64,000 nucleotides of DNA from Streptomyces sp. LX-29 (GCF_029541745.1 NZ_CP089746.1:3791559-3855558), one strand, 5' to 3'. Positions 44,038 to 58,856 are shown, counted from the stretch's first letter. Program-made: numbers and translations. The notes: generated from the letters alone by a model not told the origin.

Positions 44038-45927
44038 GTGGCTGACGTACCTGCCGATCTTGCCGCAGTGTGGCCGCGCGTGCTGGAACAGCTCCTCGGC
44101 GAAGGCCGCGGCCATGGCGTCGAGGCGAAGGACGAGCACTGGATCAAGCGGTGCCAGCCGCTGGCCCTCGTCGCCGACACGGCGCTGCTCGCGGTCCCCA
44201 ACGAGTTCGCCAAGGGCGTGCTCGAAGGCCGGCTGTCGCCGCTGATCAGCGACACGCTGAGCCGTGAGTGCGGCCGCCCGATCCGCATCGCGATCACCGT
44301 CGACGACTCCGCCGGCGAGCCCCCGGCCCCGCCGCAGCGCCACCAGCCGCAGCCTCCGCAGCGCGAGGCGTATGAGAATCGCGACACATACGAGGCCCGC
44401 GACGCGTACGAGAGCCGCGACGCGTACGAGGGTCGCGACGCGTACGAGAGCCGCCAGCCGTACGAGGGCTACGGGCGCGGCGGCGACGAGCTGCCCACGG
44501 CCCGCCCCGCCTACCCCGACTACCCCTCGAACCGCCCCGAGCCCGGCGCGTGGCCCCGACCGCAGGACGACTACGGCTGGCAGCAGCAGCGCCTCGGCGG
44601 CTTCCCCGAGGGCGGCGACCCCTACGCCTCACAGCACGGCCAGCACGGCCAGCACGGCTACGAGCCGTCCGGGCGCGAGCTCCCCGAGCCGGTCGACCGG
44701 CCCCGCGGCGGACCGGGTGTCCCCGGCGGCCCCGGCACGCCCGGCAGCGGTCCGGTGCTCCCCGCCCGCCCCGGTGGTCCGGGCGGCCCCGGTGGCTCCG
44801 GCGGCCCGGGGGGTTCCGGTGGACCGGGCGGGAGCTCCGGCGGGAGCGGTGCGCTCACCGGGCAGCCCGCCCCGGCCTCCGGCCCCGGCGAGCCGACCGC
44901 GCGGCTGAACCCGAAGTACCTCTTCGACACCTTCGTCATCGGCGCGTCCAACCGCTTCGCGCACGCCGCCGCGGTCGCGGTGGCCGAGGCGCCCGCCAAG
45001 GCGTACAACCCCCTGTTCATCTACGGGGAGTCGGGGCTGGGCAAGACCCACCTGCTGCACGCCATCGGGCACTACGCGCGCAGCCTGTACCCGGGCACCC
45101 GGGTGCGCTATGTGAGCTCGGAGGAGTTCACCAACGAGTTCATCAACTCCATCCGCGACGGCAAGGCGGACGCGTTCCGCAAGCGCTACCGCGACATGGA
45201 CATCCTGCTGGTCGACGACATCCAGTTCCTGGCGAGCAAGGAGTCGACGCAGGAGGAGTTCTTCCACACCTTCAACACGCTCCACAACGCCAACAAGCAG
45301 ATCGTGCTCTCCTCGGACCGGCCGCCCAAGCAGCTGGTGACCCTGGAGGACCGGCTGCGCAACCGCTTCGAGTGGGGCCTGATCACCGACGTCCAGCCGC
45401 CCGAGCTGGAGACGCGTATCGCGATCCTGCGCAAGAAGGCGGTGCAGGAGCAGCTGAACGCCCCGCCGGAGGTGCTGGAGTTCATCGCCTCGCGGATCTC
45501 GCGCAACATCCGCGAGCTGGAGGGCGCGCTGATCCGGGTGACCGCCTTCGCCAGCCTCAACCGCCAGCCGGTGGACCTCGGGCTGACGGAGATCGTGCTG
45601 AAGGACCTGATCCCCGGCGGCGAGGACACCGCCCCCGAGATCACCGCCACCGCCATCATGGCCGCGACCGCGGACTACTTCGGGCACACGGTCGACGACC
45701 TGTGCGGCGCCTCGCGCAGCCGGGTGCTGGTGACCGCGCGGCAGATCGCGATGTACCTCTGCCGGGAGCTCACCGACCTGTCGCTGCCGAAGATCGGGGC
45801 CCAGTTCGGCGGCCGCGACCACACGACGGTGATGCACGCGGACCGCAAGATCCGGGCGCTGATGGCGGAGCGACGCTCCATCTACAACCAGGTGACCGAG
45901 CTGACCAACCGCATCAAGAACGGCTAG
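44038..45927 (+). CDS. dnaA: Chromosomal replication initiator DnaA
   Basis: 629 residues, longer than the usual 450-520. Domain I to about 90; domain II is a 200-residue disordered linker, typical of streptomycetes, with a hexapeptide repeat (AYESRD type, six copies at about 111-145) and a Gly/Pro-rich part. Domain III has Walker A GESGLGKT (330-337) and Walker [11 protein letters not shown]; domain IV carries the DnaA signature [18 protein letters not shown] 44038. It binds oriC boxes and opens the duplex. Followed by its terminator and oriC. Confidence 0.98.
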   Translation: MADVPADLAAVWPRVLEQLLGEGRGHGVEAKDEHWIKRCQPLALVADTALLAVPNEFAKGVLEGRLSPLISDTLSRECGRPIRIAITVDDSAGEPPAPPQRHQPQPPQREAYENRDTYEARDAYESRDAYEGRDAYESRQPYEGYGRGGDELPTARPAYPDYPSNRPEPGAWPRPQDDYGWQQQRLGGFPEGGDPYASQHGQHGQHGYEPSGRELPEPVDRPRGGPGVPGGPGTPGSGPVLPARPGGPGGPGGSGGPGGSGGPGGSSGGSGALTGQPAPASGPGEPTARLNPKYLFDTFVIGASNRFAHAAAVAVAEAPAKAYNPLFIYGESGLGKTHLLHAIGHYARSLYPGTRVRYVSSEEFTNEFINSIRDGKADAFRKRYRDMDILLVDDIQFLASKESTQEEFFHTFNTLHNANKQIVLSSDRPPKQLVTLEDRLRNRFEWGLITDVQPPELETRIAILRKKAVQEQLNAPPEVLEFIASRISRNIRELEGALIRVTAFASLNRQPVDLGLTEIVLKDLIPGGEDTAPEITATAIMAATADYFGHTVDDLCGASRSRVLVTARQIAMYLCRELTDLSLPKIGAQFGGRDHTTVMHADRKIRALMAERRSIYNQVTELTNRIKNG

Positions 45928-45957
45928 GCAGGCCGAGGGCGCCGTGCTTCTCGCCGA

Positions 45958-45990
45958 AGGGCGCCCCGGGGACTCTCCCCGGGGCGCCCT
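45958..45990 (+). terminator. dnaA terminator
   Basis: 15-bp arms AGGGCGCCCCGGGGA and TCCCCGGGGCGCCCT with a 3-base loop, 30 bases after the dnaA stop and before the first oriC boxes. Confidence 0.85.
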
Positions 45991-46878
45991 CGCCGTTCCC
46001 GGCGGCCTCCGCATGGGCCGCGTCGGACGTCTCCGCCGCGGCCCACAGCCACTCCACAGCCGGTGGACAACCGCGCTCCCCAGAGGCTCCCGAACGCCCT
46101 CCGACCGGCACCCGGCCAGCCCTGGGGATGGGCTCCACGGCCCGCTCCACGACCGGTTCTCGGCATCTTCCGGCCGCTTCGTGACCGCCTCTGTCGGCGT
46201 CTGTCCCCCGAACACATCCACGGCGGTGTTCGATTTCCGTGCCGAGCCGCCGGTTCTCCACAGATCCGGGGGATATCCACGATCCACACCCTGGGGAAGC
46301 GGAAGTTATCCCGAAGCTGTCCACAGGGCCGATCGCTCGAGCAAGATCCACCCAGGTCAGGGGTCTGTGGAATTGTGGCAATCGGGAGTCCACAGACTGT
46401 GGACGACGGAACTGTCCACAGGGGGCCGACTCCGTTGTCCACCGCCCGCCCACAGCCGGACCGTCGTTGCCCACAGCTTCTCCACACCCCTGTCCACTGT
46501 TCGGCAAGGAAAAGCCCTCCGTAGCTGACAAGAGTGAAAGGCGTCACACCGAGAAGCCTGGTTGGGCTGTGGGGAACCTGGGTAAAACTGGGGACAGCGC
46601 TGGGGAGAACCGGGGCTCCCCTGTGCATGGGGTGTGTGTAACTTCGCGCGGTCCACAGACACCCCCGGTTATCCACCGTGTCCGCCCACAGGGGCAGTGG
46701 ATAAAAAATCCGTGTTGACCTGCGCAAACGCAGTTGTCCACGGTTTCCACAGGCCCTACTACTACGACCACGTAGTTAGAGCGAGAAATTCGGTTCGAAG
46801 CGGGGCCTGTGCACAACTCGGCTCCGCGGCGCCCGACACCCCGAACCTCGACTTGACCCCGAGCCGCACCGTCTGTCG
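45991..46878. other. oriC: Chromosomal replication origin oriC
   Basis: The gene-free dnaA-dnaN region is packed with DnaA boxes in both directions. Close matches (plus): 46254, 46317, 46386, 46412, 46435, 46467, 46478, 46490, 46649, 46669, 46734, 46743; (minus): 46062, 46366, 46398, 46568, 46696, 46808. Examples are TTGTCCACG, CTGTCCACA and TTATCCACC; most differ from TTGTCCACA by one or two bases. The dnaN-proximal end is the most AT-rich (46701-46709). The dnaN promoter must lie inside. Confidence 0.97.
46734..46772. promoter_or_regulatory. Candidate basal unwinding element: tandem DnaA boxes followed by DnaA-trio-like triplets
   Basis: TTGTCCACG (46734-46742) and GTTTCCACA (46743-46751) are followed by a short GC stretch and CTACTACTAC (46756-46765), reading GAT-GAT-GAT in the 3'-to-5' sense on the other strand, the pattern of DnaA-trios. 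Function here is inferred. Confidence 0.55.
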
Positions 46879-46962
46879 GTGGCGTACGTCAGACTGGTCT
46901 CCGGCACTCAGCCGACGACGAAGGCCAGCAGGGCGAGCCAGCAACAGCAGGAGGCGGTTCCG

Positions 46963-48093
46963 GTGAAGATCCGGGTGGAGCGCGATGTACTCGCGGAGGC
47001 GGTGGCCTGGGCGGCCCGCAGCCTCCCGGCCCGTCCGCCGGTGCCCGTCCTCGCGGGCCTGCTGCTGAAGGCCGAGGAGGGCTCGCTGAGCCTCTCCAGC
47101 TTCGACTACGAGGTCTCGGCCCGCGTCTCCGTCGAGGCGGACGTCGACGAGGAGGGCACCGTCCTCGTCTCCGGCCGGCTGCTCGCCGACATCTGCCGCG
47201 CCCTCCCCAACCGCCCGGTGGAGATTTCCACCGACGGTGTACGAGTGACCGTGCTGTGCGGCTCCTCCCGGTTCACCCTCCACACCCTGCCTGTGGAGGA
47301 GTACCCGGCGCTGCCGCAGATGCCGACCGCCACCGGCACCGTCCCCGGCGAGGTCTTCGCCTCCGCGGTCGCCCAGGTCGCCATCGCCGCCGGCCGCGAC
47401 GACACCCTCCCGGTGCTCACCGGCGTCCGGATCGAGATCGAGGGCGACACCGTCACCCTGGCCTCCACCGACCGCTACCGCTTCGCGGTCCGCGAGTTCC
47501 TGTGGAAGCCGGAGACCCCGGACGTCTCCGCCGTCGCCCTGGTGCCCGCCAAGACGCTGCTCGACACCGCCAAGTCGCTGACCAGCGGTGACACCGTGTC
47601 GCTGGCGCTCTCCGGCTCCGGCGCGGGTGAGGGCCTGATCGGTTTCGAGGGCGCCGGCCGGCGCACCACCACCCGGCTGCTCGAGGGCGACCTCCCGAAG
47701 TACCGGACGCTCTTCCCGACCGAGTTCAACTCCGTCGCGGTGATCGAGACGGCGCCGTTCGTCGAGGCCGTCAAGCGTGTGGCGCTGGTCGCCGAGCGGA
47801 ACACCCCGGTGCGGCTCAGCTTCGAGCAGGGCGTGCTGATCCTGGAGGCCGGCTCCAGCGACGACGCACAGGCTGTGGAGCGCGTGGACGCGCAGCTGGA
47901 GGGCGACGACATCTCGATCGCCTTCAACCCCACCTTCCTGCTGGACGGTCTCAGCGCGATCGACGCCCCAGTGGCGCAGCTGTCGTTCACCACCTCCACC
48001 AAGCCGGCGCTGCTGAGTGGCAAGCCGGCCCTGGACGCCGAGGCGGACGACGCGTACAAGTACCTGATCATGCCGGTGCGGCTGTCCGGCTGA
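46963..48093 (+). CDS. dnaN: DNA polymerase III beta sliding clamp
   Basis: 376 residues, the usual Streptomyces length. Three repeated clamp domains; start VKIRVERDVLAEAVAWAARSLPARPP and end YKYLIMPVRLSG are conserved. GTG 46963 has GGAGGCGG upstream; a longer in-frame start in oriC lacks this support. It is the processivity ring and binds polymerase and repair partners. Confidence 0.98.
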   Translation: MKIRVERDVLAEAVAWAARSLPARPPVPVLAGLLLKAEEGSLSLSSFDYEVSARVSVEADVDEEGTVLVSGRLLADICRALPNRPVEISTDGVRVTVLCGSSRFTLHTLPVEEYPALPQMPTATGTVPGEVFASAVAQVAIAAGRDDTLPVLTGVRIEIEGDTVTLASTDRYRFAVREFLWKPETPDVSAVALVPAKTLLDTAKSLTSGDTVSLALSGSGAGEGLIGFEGAGRRTTTRLLEGDLPKYRTLFPTEFNSVAVIETAPFVEAVKRVALVAERNTPVRLSFEQGVLILEAGSSDDAQAVERVDAQLEGDDISIAFNPTFLLDGLSAIDAPVAQLSFTTSTKPALLSGKPALDAEADDAYKYLIMPVRLSG

Positions 48094-48216
48094 GGCCGCA
48101 CAGCCGATCGGTTCGCGGCGCTCAGACTGAGCGGCTGAGCCCACAGGTGTGCACGAACCTGCGGGCGTAGGCTCGACGCAGGCACAGCGCTACGACTACG
48201 GCACGAAGGATCACTG

Positions 48217-49092
48217 ATGGAGCTCGGTCTCGTCGGTCTCGGCAAGATGGGCGGCAACATGCGCGAGCGCATTCGCCGCGCAGGCCACACCGTCATCGGA
48301 TACGACCGCAACCCGGACCTCGCGGATGTCCACAGCCTCAAGGAGCTTGTGGATTCCCTGACGGGTCCGCGGGTGGTGTGGGTCATGGTCCCGGCGGGCC
48401 AGGCGACCCAGTCCACGGTCGACGAGCTGGCCGAGCTGCTCTCCCCCGGCGATGTCGTCGTGGACGGCGGCAACTCGCGCTGGACGGATGACGAGAAGCA
48501 CGCCGAGGAGCTCGCGGCCAAGGGCATCGGCTTCGTGGACTGCGGCGTCTCCGGTGGCGTCTGGGGCCTGGAGAACGGCTACGCGCTCATGTACGGCGGC
48601 GACGCCGAGCATGTGGCGCGGGTGCAGCCGATCTTCGACGCGCTCAAGCCCGAGGGCGAGTTCGGCGCGGTGCACGCGGGCAAGGTCGGCGCGGGCCACT
48701 TCGCCAAGATGGTCCACAACGGCATCGAGTACGCGATGATGCAGGCCTTCGCCGAGGGCTGGGAGCTGCTGGAGGCGGTGGACTCGGTCACCGACGTCCG
48801 CGAGGTCTTCCGCTCCTGGCAGGAGGGCACGGTCATCCGCTCCTGGCTGCTGGACCTGGCCGTTCGCGCGCTGGACGACGACGAGCACCTGGAGAAGCTG
48901 CGGGGCTACGCGGCCGACTCCGGCGAGGGCCGCTGGACGGTGGAGGCCGCGATCGACAACGCGGTGCCGCTGCCGGCGATCACCGCCTCGCTGTTCGCCC
49001 GCTTCGCCTCGCGCCAGGACGACTCGCCGCAGATGAAGATGATCGCGGCGCTGCGTAACCAGTTCGGCGGCCACGCCGTGGAGAACAAGTAG
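48217..49092 (+). CDS. gnd: 6-phosphogluconate dehydrogenase (short, decarboxylating type)
   Basis: 291 residues, shorter than the 470 of the E. coli enzyme; matches the short group that often prefers NAD. Nucleotide-binding start [15 protein letters not shown], catalytic blocks [19 protein letters not shown] and [15 protein letters not shown]. It makes ribulose-5-phosphate in the pentose phosphate path. ATG 48217. Its place between dnaN and recF is characteristic of streptomycetes; the reason is unknown. Confidence 0.95.
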   Translation: MELGLVGLGKMGGNMRERIRRAGHTVIGYDRNPDLADVHSLKELVDSLTGPRVVWVMVPAGQATQSTVDELAELLSPGDVVVDGGNSRWTDDEKHAEELAAKGIGFVDCGVSGGVWGLENGYALMYGGDAEHVARVQPIFDALKPEGEFGAVHAGKVGAGHFAKMVHNGIEYAMMQAFAEGWELLEAVDSVTDVREVFRSWQEGTVIRSWLLDLAVRALDDDEHLEKLRGYAADSGEGRWTVEAAIDNAVPLPAITASLFARFASRQDDSPQMKMIAALRNQFGGHAVENK

Positions 49093-49098
49093 GAAAGC

Positions 49099-49122
49099 AC
49101 GTCGGCGCCCAGGCGCCGACGT
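49099..49122 (+). terminator. gnd terminator
   Basis: ACGTCGGCGCC and GGCGCCGACGT, 11-bp arms with 2 bases between, directly after the gnd stop and before recF. Confidence 0.65.
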
Positions 49123-49166
49123 CGTGGAGTACCCAGCTCAGCAGCCGGGGGAGGTCGGCGGTCACC

Positions 49167-50348
49167 GTGCACGTTTCACATCTGTCGCTGGCCGACTTCC
49201 GCTCGTACGCCCGGGTCGAGGTCGAGCTCGACCCGGGCGTCACCGCGTTCGTGGGCCCCAACGGCCAGGGCAAGACCAACCTGGTCGAGGCGATCGGCTA
49301 TCTGGCCACGCTCGGCAGCCACCGGGTCTCCTCCGACGCCCCGTTGGTGCGGATGGGTGCCGACCGGGCCGTGATACGGGCCGCGGTGACCCAGGGCGAG
49401 CGGCGTCAGCTGATCGAGCTGGAGCTCAACCCGGGCCGGGCCAACCGGGCCCGCATCAACCGTTCCTCGCAGGTCAGGCCGCGCGATGTGCTGGGCATCG
49501 TGCGCACGGTGCTGTTCGCGCCGGAGGACCTGGCGCTGATCAAGGGGGATCCGGGGGAGCGGCGCCGCTTCCTCGACGAGCTGGTCACGGCGCGCGCGCC
49601 GCGCATGGCGGGTGTGCGCTCCGACTACGACCGGGTCCTCAAGCAGCGCAACACACTGCTGAAGTCGGCCGCCATGGCCCGGCGGCACGGCGGTCGTTCC
49701 CTGGACCTGTCCACGCTGGACGTCTGGGACCAGCACCTGGCGCGGGCCGGCGCCGAGCTGCTGGCGCACCGGCTCGACCTGATCGCCACCCTTCAGCCGC
49801 TGGCCGACAAGGCGTACGAGCAGCTGGCGCCCGGCGGCGGGCCGCTCGCCCTCGAGTACCGGGGCTCCGCGGGCGAGGCGATGGCGGGCGCGCACACCCG
49901 TGAGGAGCTGTACGAGGTGCTGCTCGCGGCCCTCGGGGCGGCCCGCAAGCAGGAGATCGAGCGCGGCGTCACGCTGGTCGGACCGCACCGGGACGACCTG
50001 CTGCTGCGGCTCGGTCAGCTGCCCGCGAAGGGGTACGCGAGCCATGGCGAGTCCTGGTCGTACGCGCTGGCGCTGCGGCTGGGTTCGTACGAGTTGCTGC
50101 GCGCCGAGAGCCCGGCGGGCCCCGGAGGACCCGCGTACGAGGGCGCCGGGGGTCCGCGGGCGAACGAGCCGGTGCTGGTGCTGGACGACGTCTTCGCCGA
50201 GCTGGACGAGCGGCGTCGGACGCGGCTGGCGGAGCTGGTCGCGCCGGGGGAGCAGGTGCTGGTGACGGCGGCGGTCGACGACGACGTGCCGGGCGTGCTG
50301 CGGGGGACGCGGTTCTCGGTGTCCGACGGCGTGGTGGAGCGGGCATGA
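49167..50348 (+). CDS. recF: DNA replication and repair protein RecF
   Basis: 393 residues. SMC-like ATPase: Walker [19 protein letters not shown] (Lys36), signature region and Walker [12 protein letters not shown] near the C-terminus. It helps RecA load at gaps. GTG 49167 matches the conserved start [15 protein letters not shown]. Overlaps the dciA-like gene by 4 bases (ATGA). Confidence 0.96.
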   Translation: MHVSHLSLADFRSYARVEVELDPGVTAFVGPNGQGKTNLVEAIGYLATLGSHRVSSDAPLVRMGADRAVIRAAVTQGERRQLIELELNPGRANRARINRSSQVRPRDVLGIVRTVLFAPEDLALIKGDPGERRRFLDELVTARAPRMAGVRSDYDRVLKQRNTLLKSAAMARRHGGRSLDLSTLDVWDQHLARAGAELLAHRLDLIATLQPLADKAYEQLAPGGGPLALEYRGSAGEAMAGAHTREELYEVLLAALGAARKQEIERGVTLVGPHRDDLLLRLGQLPAKGYASHGESWSYALALRLGSYELLRAESPAGPGGPAYEGAGGPRANEPVLVLDDVFAELDERRRTRLAELVAPGEQVLVTAAVDDDVPGVLRGTRFSVSDGVVERA

Positions 50349-50923
50349 ACGGGCAGTCGCAGCACCAGCCGGGGCACCAGCCGGGGCAGACCCCGGGGTC
50401 GGGGACCGGGGGATCCGGGACTCCGGAGCCGTCCGGCATCGATCTGGCGCGGGTGGCGCTGCGCGCCGCCAAGGAGCAGGCGCGGGCCCGCGGGGCCGCC
50501 GCCCAGCAGCGCAAGCAGGCGCGCCGCGGGGGCCTGCGCTCCGGCGCGCGCGCCGACGGCCGCGACCCGCTGCCGCTCGGCGCGGCGATCAACCGGCTGA
50601 TCACCGAGCGCGGTTGGGAGACCCCCGCGGCGGTCGGCGGGGTGATGGGCCGCTGGCCGCAGCTGGTCGGCCCCGAGGTGGCGCAGCACTGCGAGCCCCA
50701 GCGGTACGACGAGGAGGCGCGGGTGCTGACCGTGCGCTGCGACTCCACGGCCTGGGCGACGCAGCTGCGCTTGCTGGCCCCGCAACTGGTGGCGCGGCTC
50801 AACCAGGACCTGGGGCAGGGCACGGTCAAGATGATCAAGGTCTGGGGTCCGGGGGGCCCGCCCCGGCGCTACGGTCCGCTCCGGGCGCCGGGCAGCTCCG
50901 GACCCGGCGACACCTACGGCTGA
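50345..50923 (+). CDS. dciA: DUF721 protein, probable helicase loader DciA
   Basis: 192 residues: a Gly/Gln/Arg-rich N-terminus (1-75), then a DUF721 domain (about 78-180, [34 protein letters not shown] and [20 protein letters not shown]). DUF721/DciA is the helicase operator in bacteria without DnaC or DnaI. Coupled to recF; the gene order recF-DUF721-gyrB is conserved in actinobacteria. Assignment as loader of the DnaB encoded at 8256-9761 is by family. Confidence 0.85.
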   Translation: MNGQSQHQPGHQPGQTPGSGTGGSGTPEPSGIDLARVALRAAKEQARARGAAAQQRKQARRGGLRSGARADGRDPLPLGAAINRLITERGWETPAAVGGVMGRWPQLVGPEVAQHCEPQRYDEEARVLTVRCDSTAWATQLRLLAPQLVARLNQDLGQGTVKMIKVWGPGGPPRRYGPLRAPGSSGPGDTYG

Positions 50924-51322
50924 TCGGACCGCCCGTGGTGGCCCGTCCCTGGTGGGCCGCGGGCGGTGCGGAGGCGAAGACGAGGGGCGAGGACGGGGCG
51001 CCGCACGCGCAGGGGGTCACCGCACCCGCCGGATCGCACACCAGTGCCATCGGTGCGCCGGGGGCGCGTCTTTCGGGCCCGGGTGAGCCTGCGTGCGCGG
51101 GGGGCCGGCGCGGGCGGGGTGAGCCCCCGGCGCGTGGAGATCGCCGCGGCTGTGGTTGAGACCCCGCTCACGGTAGCCGTTGGTTGACATCCCGAAGCGC
51201 TGAGTGCCGGCGTGAGCCTCCTGAAGCCCTCACCCAGATATGGGGAGTCGGTGGAGGTCGGTTCAGGGCGGCACACGCGGACTCAGGCGCCAGCAAACCC
51301 CCATTCATGTCAGTGCTACCGG

Positions 51323-51356
51323 TAGACTGGAAGCTAATCCCGCCTAGATGGCGGGA
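51323..51356 (+). promoter_or_regulatory. Candidate gyrB promoter -10 and adjacent inverted repeat
   Basis: TAGACT (51323-51328) resembles a -10 box, and TCCCGCC/GGCGGGA (51338-51344, 51350-51356) forms a small inverted repeat near the expected transcript start. No good -35 is seen. The 50924-51434 gap shows no gene; gyrB promoters commonly respond to supercoiling. Confidence 0.4.
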
Positions 51357-51368
51357 CACGTCGACTAA

Positions 51369-53441
<2,073 letters not shown>

Positions 53442-53491
53442 GTCGGCCGGCAGCAAGCCTCGGACCGCTTCGAAAGGAACTCTGACCAGCA

Positions 53492-56125
<2,634 letters not shown>

Positions 56126-56128
56126 GTC

Positions 56129-56857
56129 GTGAGTCGAGCCACGGGCACCGCGTCGAGCGGCGGCAAGGACGCCAAGCGGACGCCGCCGAAGGCGCCGGAA
56201 GGCGACGGTGCCCGTGGCTCCGCCGACTCCCGCGAGTCCCAAGGGGGAACGCGTACCGTGACGGACGCTCGCGACGCCGCCCGCGGCTCGAAGCGGCAGC
56301 AGGAGGCGTTCACCCCGGGCCCGCTGCCCGGCGAGCGCTCCGGAGGCAAGCAGCGCGCCCAGCCCTATCAGCCACCGCAGGCGTACGCGCCGCCGGCGGA
56401 CTCCGGAGCCCCCGCGGGCGGCTCCGGCAAGTCCGCCGCCCGGCGGGGCCGCGGCGGGGCCGCCGTGGCCGCCCGCACGGTCCCCCGGACCCGCAAGGCG
56501 CGGCTGAGGGTGGCCAAGGTCGACCCCTGGTCGGTCATGAAGGTCAGCTTCCTGCTGGCCATAGCGCTGGGCATCTGCACCGTCGTGGCCTGTGGGGTGC
56601 TGTGGATGGTGATGGACGCGATGGGCGTCTTCTCCACCGTGGGCGGCACCATCAGCGAGGCCACCGAGTCCAAGCAGGACAGCGGCTTCGACCTGGAGTC
56701 CTTCCTGTCCCTGCCGCGGGTGCTGGGCTTCACCTCGATCGTCGCCGCGATCAACGTGGTCCTGGCCACCGCTCTGGCCACCCTCGGGGCCTTCATCTAC
56801 AACATCTCCGCGGGCTTCGTGGGCGGTGTCGAGGTGACCCTGGCGGAGGACGAGTAG
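56129..56857 (+). CDS. DUF3566 membrane protein
   Basis: 242 residues: a long disordered, basic/Pro-rich cytoplasmic half (1-125), then the DUF3566 domain with two TM segments (about 140-165, 200-225) and the conserved start RLRVAKVDPWSVMKVSFLL. GTG 56129 follows GAGGAGT and is 3 bases after gyrA, so it is translated from the gyr operon. Function unknown; its constant link to gyrA in actinobacteria is notable. Confidence 0.88.
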   Translation: MSRATGTASSGGKDAKRTPPKAPEGDGARGSADSRESQGGTRTVTDARDAARGSKRQQEAFTPGPLPGERSGGKQRAQPYQPPQAYAPPADSGAPAGGSGKSAARRGRGGAAVAARTVPRTRKARLRVAKVDPWSVMKVSFLLAIALGICTVVACGVLWMVMDAMGVFSTVGGTISEATESKQDSGFDLESFLSLPRVLGFTSIVAAINVVLATALATLGAFIYNISAGFVGGVEVTLAEDE

Positions 56858-56930
56858 CCCCTCCCGGGGCGGTCGGCGGAGACCGATTTTGGGACACGGG
56901 CTCTGGTGCGCTAATCTTTCGGTGCAGCGC

Positions 56931-57004
56931 GGGGCTATAGCTCAGACGGTTAGAGCGCTTCCCTGATAAGGAAGAGGCCACAGGTTCAAGTCCTGTTAGC
57001 CCCA
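56931..57004 (+). tRNA. tRNA-Ile (GAT anticodon)
   Basis: 74 bases folding as a full cloverleaf: acceptor GGGGCTA/TAGCCCC, anticodon loop CTGATAA (GAT), T-loop TTCAAGT. CCA is not encoded and must be added by the enzyme encoded at 25343-26827. Confidence 0.97.
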
Positions 57005-57011
57005 CCGTGCG

Positions 57012-57046
57012 AAAGACCCCCAATCCCTCGGGATTGGGGGTCTTTT
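57012..57046 (+). terminator. tRNA-Ile terminator
   Basis: AAAGACCCCCAATCC and its complement form a 15-bp stem ending in TTTT, an intrinsic terminator 8 bases after the tRNA. Confidence 0.92.
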
Positions 57047-57222
57047 GGTTCCCGGCGCCGTCGACCCGGCCGACCGGCGGCGGAGTTGGTGCCATGGGCG
57101 AACGGATGTCTGTCCGGTTGTTGCCGCCCGCAAGGCGGAGATAGGTAACCGATCGATATCGGCTGGTGTGTATCATCGGGCGCCAGAGGTCCCCTACGTC
57201 AAGGAAGAGACGAGGTCGCGCG

Positions 57223-57357
57223 GTGAAGAAGCTTCTCCTGGTCGCACTGGCCGCCATCGGCGGGCTCCTCGTGTACCGCCAGATCCAGGCGGATCGCGCC
57301 GAGCAGGATCTGTGGACGGAGGCGACCGACTCCGTGCCCGCAGGTTCGGGTGTGTGA
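57223..57357 (+). CDS. DLW-39-type small membrane protein
   Basis: 44 residues: N-terminal TM (VKKLLLVALAAIGGLLVYRQ) and a short tail with the conserved QDLWTEATDSVP. It fits the actinobacterial DLW-39 group of tiny proteins near gyrA. GTG 57223; an upstream ATG would add residues without the conserved pattern. Function unknown. Confidence 0.8.
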   Translation: MKKLLLVALAAIGGLLVYRQIQADRAEQDLWTEATDSVPAGSGV

Positions 57358-57373
57358 GACAAAGCGTTCTACG

Positions 57374-57407
57374 CGAGGCCCTGGCCGCTGTGGCGGTCGG
57401 GGCCTCG
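57374..57407 (+). terminator. Hairpin after the DLW-39-type gene
   Basis: CGAGGCCC and GGGCCTCG with an additional inner stem (CCGC/GCGG), 16 bases after the stop. Confidence 0.65.
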
Positions 57408-57482
57408 TTGGCTTTTGCGAACGAAATGCTTGCATAGGCAAAGAGTGCGCTGTTCGGCGGCTGGTGCGGCGAGGGGTGACGC

Positions 57483-58856
57483 GTGGTGAAGGTCGGCGGC
57501 GGGGGCGGCGGCCGGGGACGGCTGGCCGTGATGGCGGCGGTGTGCGCGCTGGCCGTGGCCGCGGCCCCGGGAGCCGGGGCGGTGCCGCAGAAGGCCGGGG
57601 AGGCCTCGGAGCGCGGCGCGTTCCTCCCCCACCGGCCCGCTGACGAGGCCGCGAACGCGGAGTCCTACGAGCCGCAGGGAGAGCGGATACGCGGGGCGTC
57701 GCGGGCCGGGAAGGGGCCGTCGATGACCGTGCGGCGCGGCTACCGGGACGACATCGGTCCGGGCGAGACGCGGCACTACACGGTGCGGCTGGACGCCGAG
57801 TCCACGGCCCATGTCTCGGCCGTGGCGGTGCCCGCGCCGGGCTCGACGGTGACCGCGGACGTCGACGGCATCCGGATCTCGCTGCGGAGCGGGTCCGGAG
57901 CGCTCTGCGGGCAGGCCCGCCCGACGATCGTGATGCGGGGGACCGCGCAGCCGCTGGCCGACTCCGCCTCCCGGCAGCCGGGCCCCGGCACGCCGCCGGA
58001 GTGCCAGCGGGCCGGGGCCTACGACGTCGCCGTGGAGCGGGTCGGCGGCGAAGGAGCCGGCCCCGACCGCTGGCCGATGGAGCTGAGGTTCACCCTGGAG
58101 CGTCCGGTGGCGGCGGACGACGGGCGCGAGGCCCGGCCGCCGCGGGACGGCTGGAGCACCGAGCCGCCCACGGTGCCCGACCAGCCGGCCCGGGCCCGCA
58201 AGGGCGGCAGCGCGTTCCGCGACGCGGAGTTCCTGTCCACAGGTGTGTGGGAAGGCGAGATCAAGCCCGGCGAGACCCGCTTCTACCGGGTGCCGCTGCT
58301 GTGGGGCCAGCGGCTCTACGCGGTCGTCGGGCCGCCCACCGACGCCGACCGGAAAGGCCCGGGAGCCCTGGGCGACGCCGTCGGGCTGACCGTGTACAAC
58401 CCCGAGCGCGGCCTCGTCGGGCACGGCCGGGCCGTCGAGGCCGCCGGCCGGCCCACCGAGGACGCGGTCGGCCCGACCGCCCCGGTGGCGTACGCCAACC
58501 GCTATGACCGGACGAGAGGCGAGGTCCGGGCGATGAGCCTCGCCGGGTCCTACTACCTCGCCGTCACCCTCGACCCGAAGGCGAAGACCCTCGCCGGCGG
58601 CGCCGTCCCGGTCACCCTGCGGGTGGTCGTCACGGGCCGGGCCCAGGTCGGCCCGCGCTACGCGCCGGCCGCCACCGGCGGCCCGGAGGGGCCGGACCGG
58701 GCGGACGGCGCCGCGGCCGACACCGACGACGACGGCCTGCGGGCCGTCGCGTACGCCGGCTTCGGCACGGGGACGGCCCTGCTGCTGGGGCTGGGGCTGT
58801 GGACGCTGGTCGCCCGGCGCCGCACGGGAGCGGGGCACAGGCCCACGACTGGCTGA
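57483..58856 (+). CDS. Secreted, C-terminally anchored protein, unknown function
   Basis: 457 residues. Signal peptide at about 13-34 (LAVMAAVCALAVAAAPGAGA), a long extracytoplasmic part with two similar stretches (DDIGPGETRHYTVRL and GEIKPGETRFYRVPL) that suggest repeated beta-sandwich domains, and a C-terminal TM (about 421-443) with a basic tail. Two Cys (in GALCGQ and PPECQR) may pair. GTG 57483 (or the GTG after it) has GAGGGG upstream. I do not recognise a named family. No enzyme motif is seen. Confidence 0.7.
   Translation: MVKVGGGGGGRGRLAVMAAVCALAVAAAPGAGAVPQKAGEASERGAFLPHRPADEAANAESYEPQGERIRGASRAGKGPSMTVRRGYRDDIGPGETRHYTVRLDAESTAHVSAVAVPAPGSTVTADVDGIRISLRSGSGALCGQARPTIVMRGTAQPLADSASRQPGPGTPPECQRAGAYDVAVERVGGEGAGPDRWPMELRFTLERPVAADDGREARPPRDGWSTEPPTVPDQPARARKGGSAFRDAEFLSTGVWEGEIKPGETRFYRVPLLWGQRLYAVVGPPTDADRKGPGALGDAVGLTVYNPERGLVGHGRAVEAAGRPTEDAVGPTAPVAYANRYDRTRGEVRAMSLAGSYYLAVTLDPKAKTLAGGAVPVTLRVVVTGRAQVGPRYAPAATGGPEGPDRADGAAADTDDDGLRAVAYAGFGTGTALLLGLGLWTLVARRRTGAGHRPTTG

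Noticed and set aside
44629..46287. Long minus-strand frame opposite dnaA and into oriC
   Set aside because: It runs through the dnaA terminator and DnaA boxes and has no recognisable domain; it is an artefact of high GC.
45944..46966. Several open frames inside oriC
   Set aside because: They cover the DnaA-box array, differ in frame and show no conserved motif; the region is the origin.
49172..49185. Possible further parS (GTTTCACATC) at the recF start
   Set aside because: Only the first half matches; the second half of the palindrome is absent.
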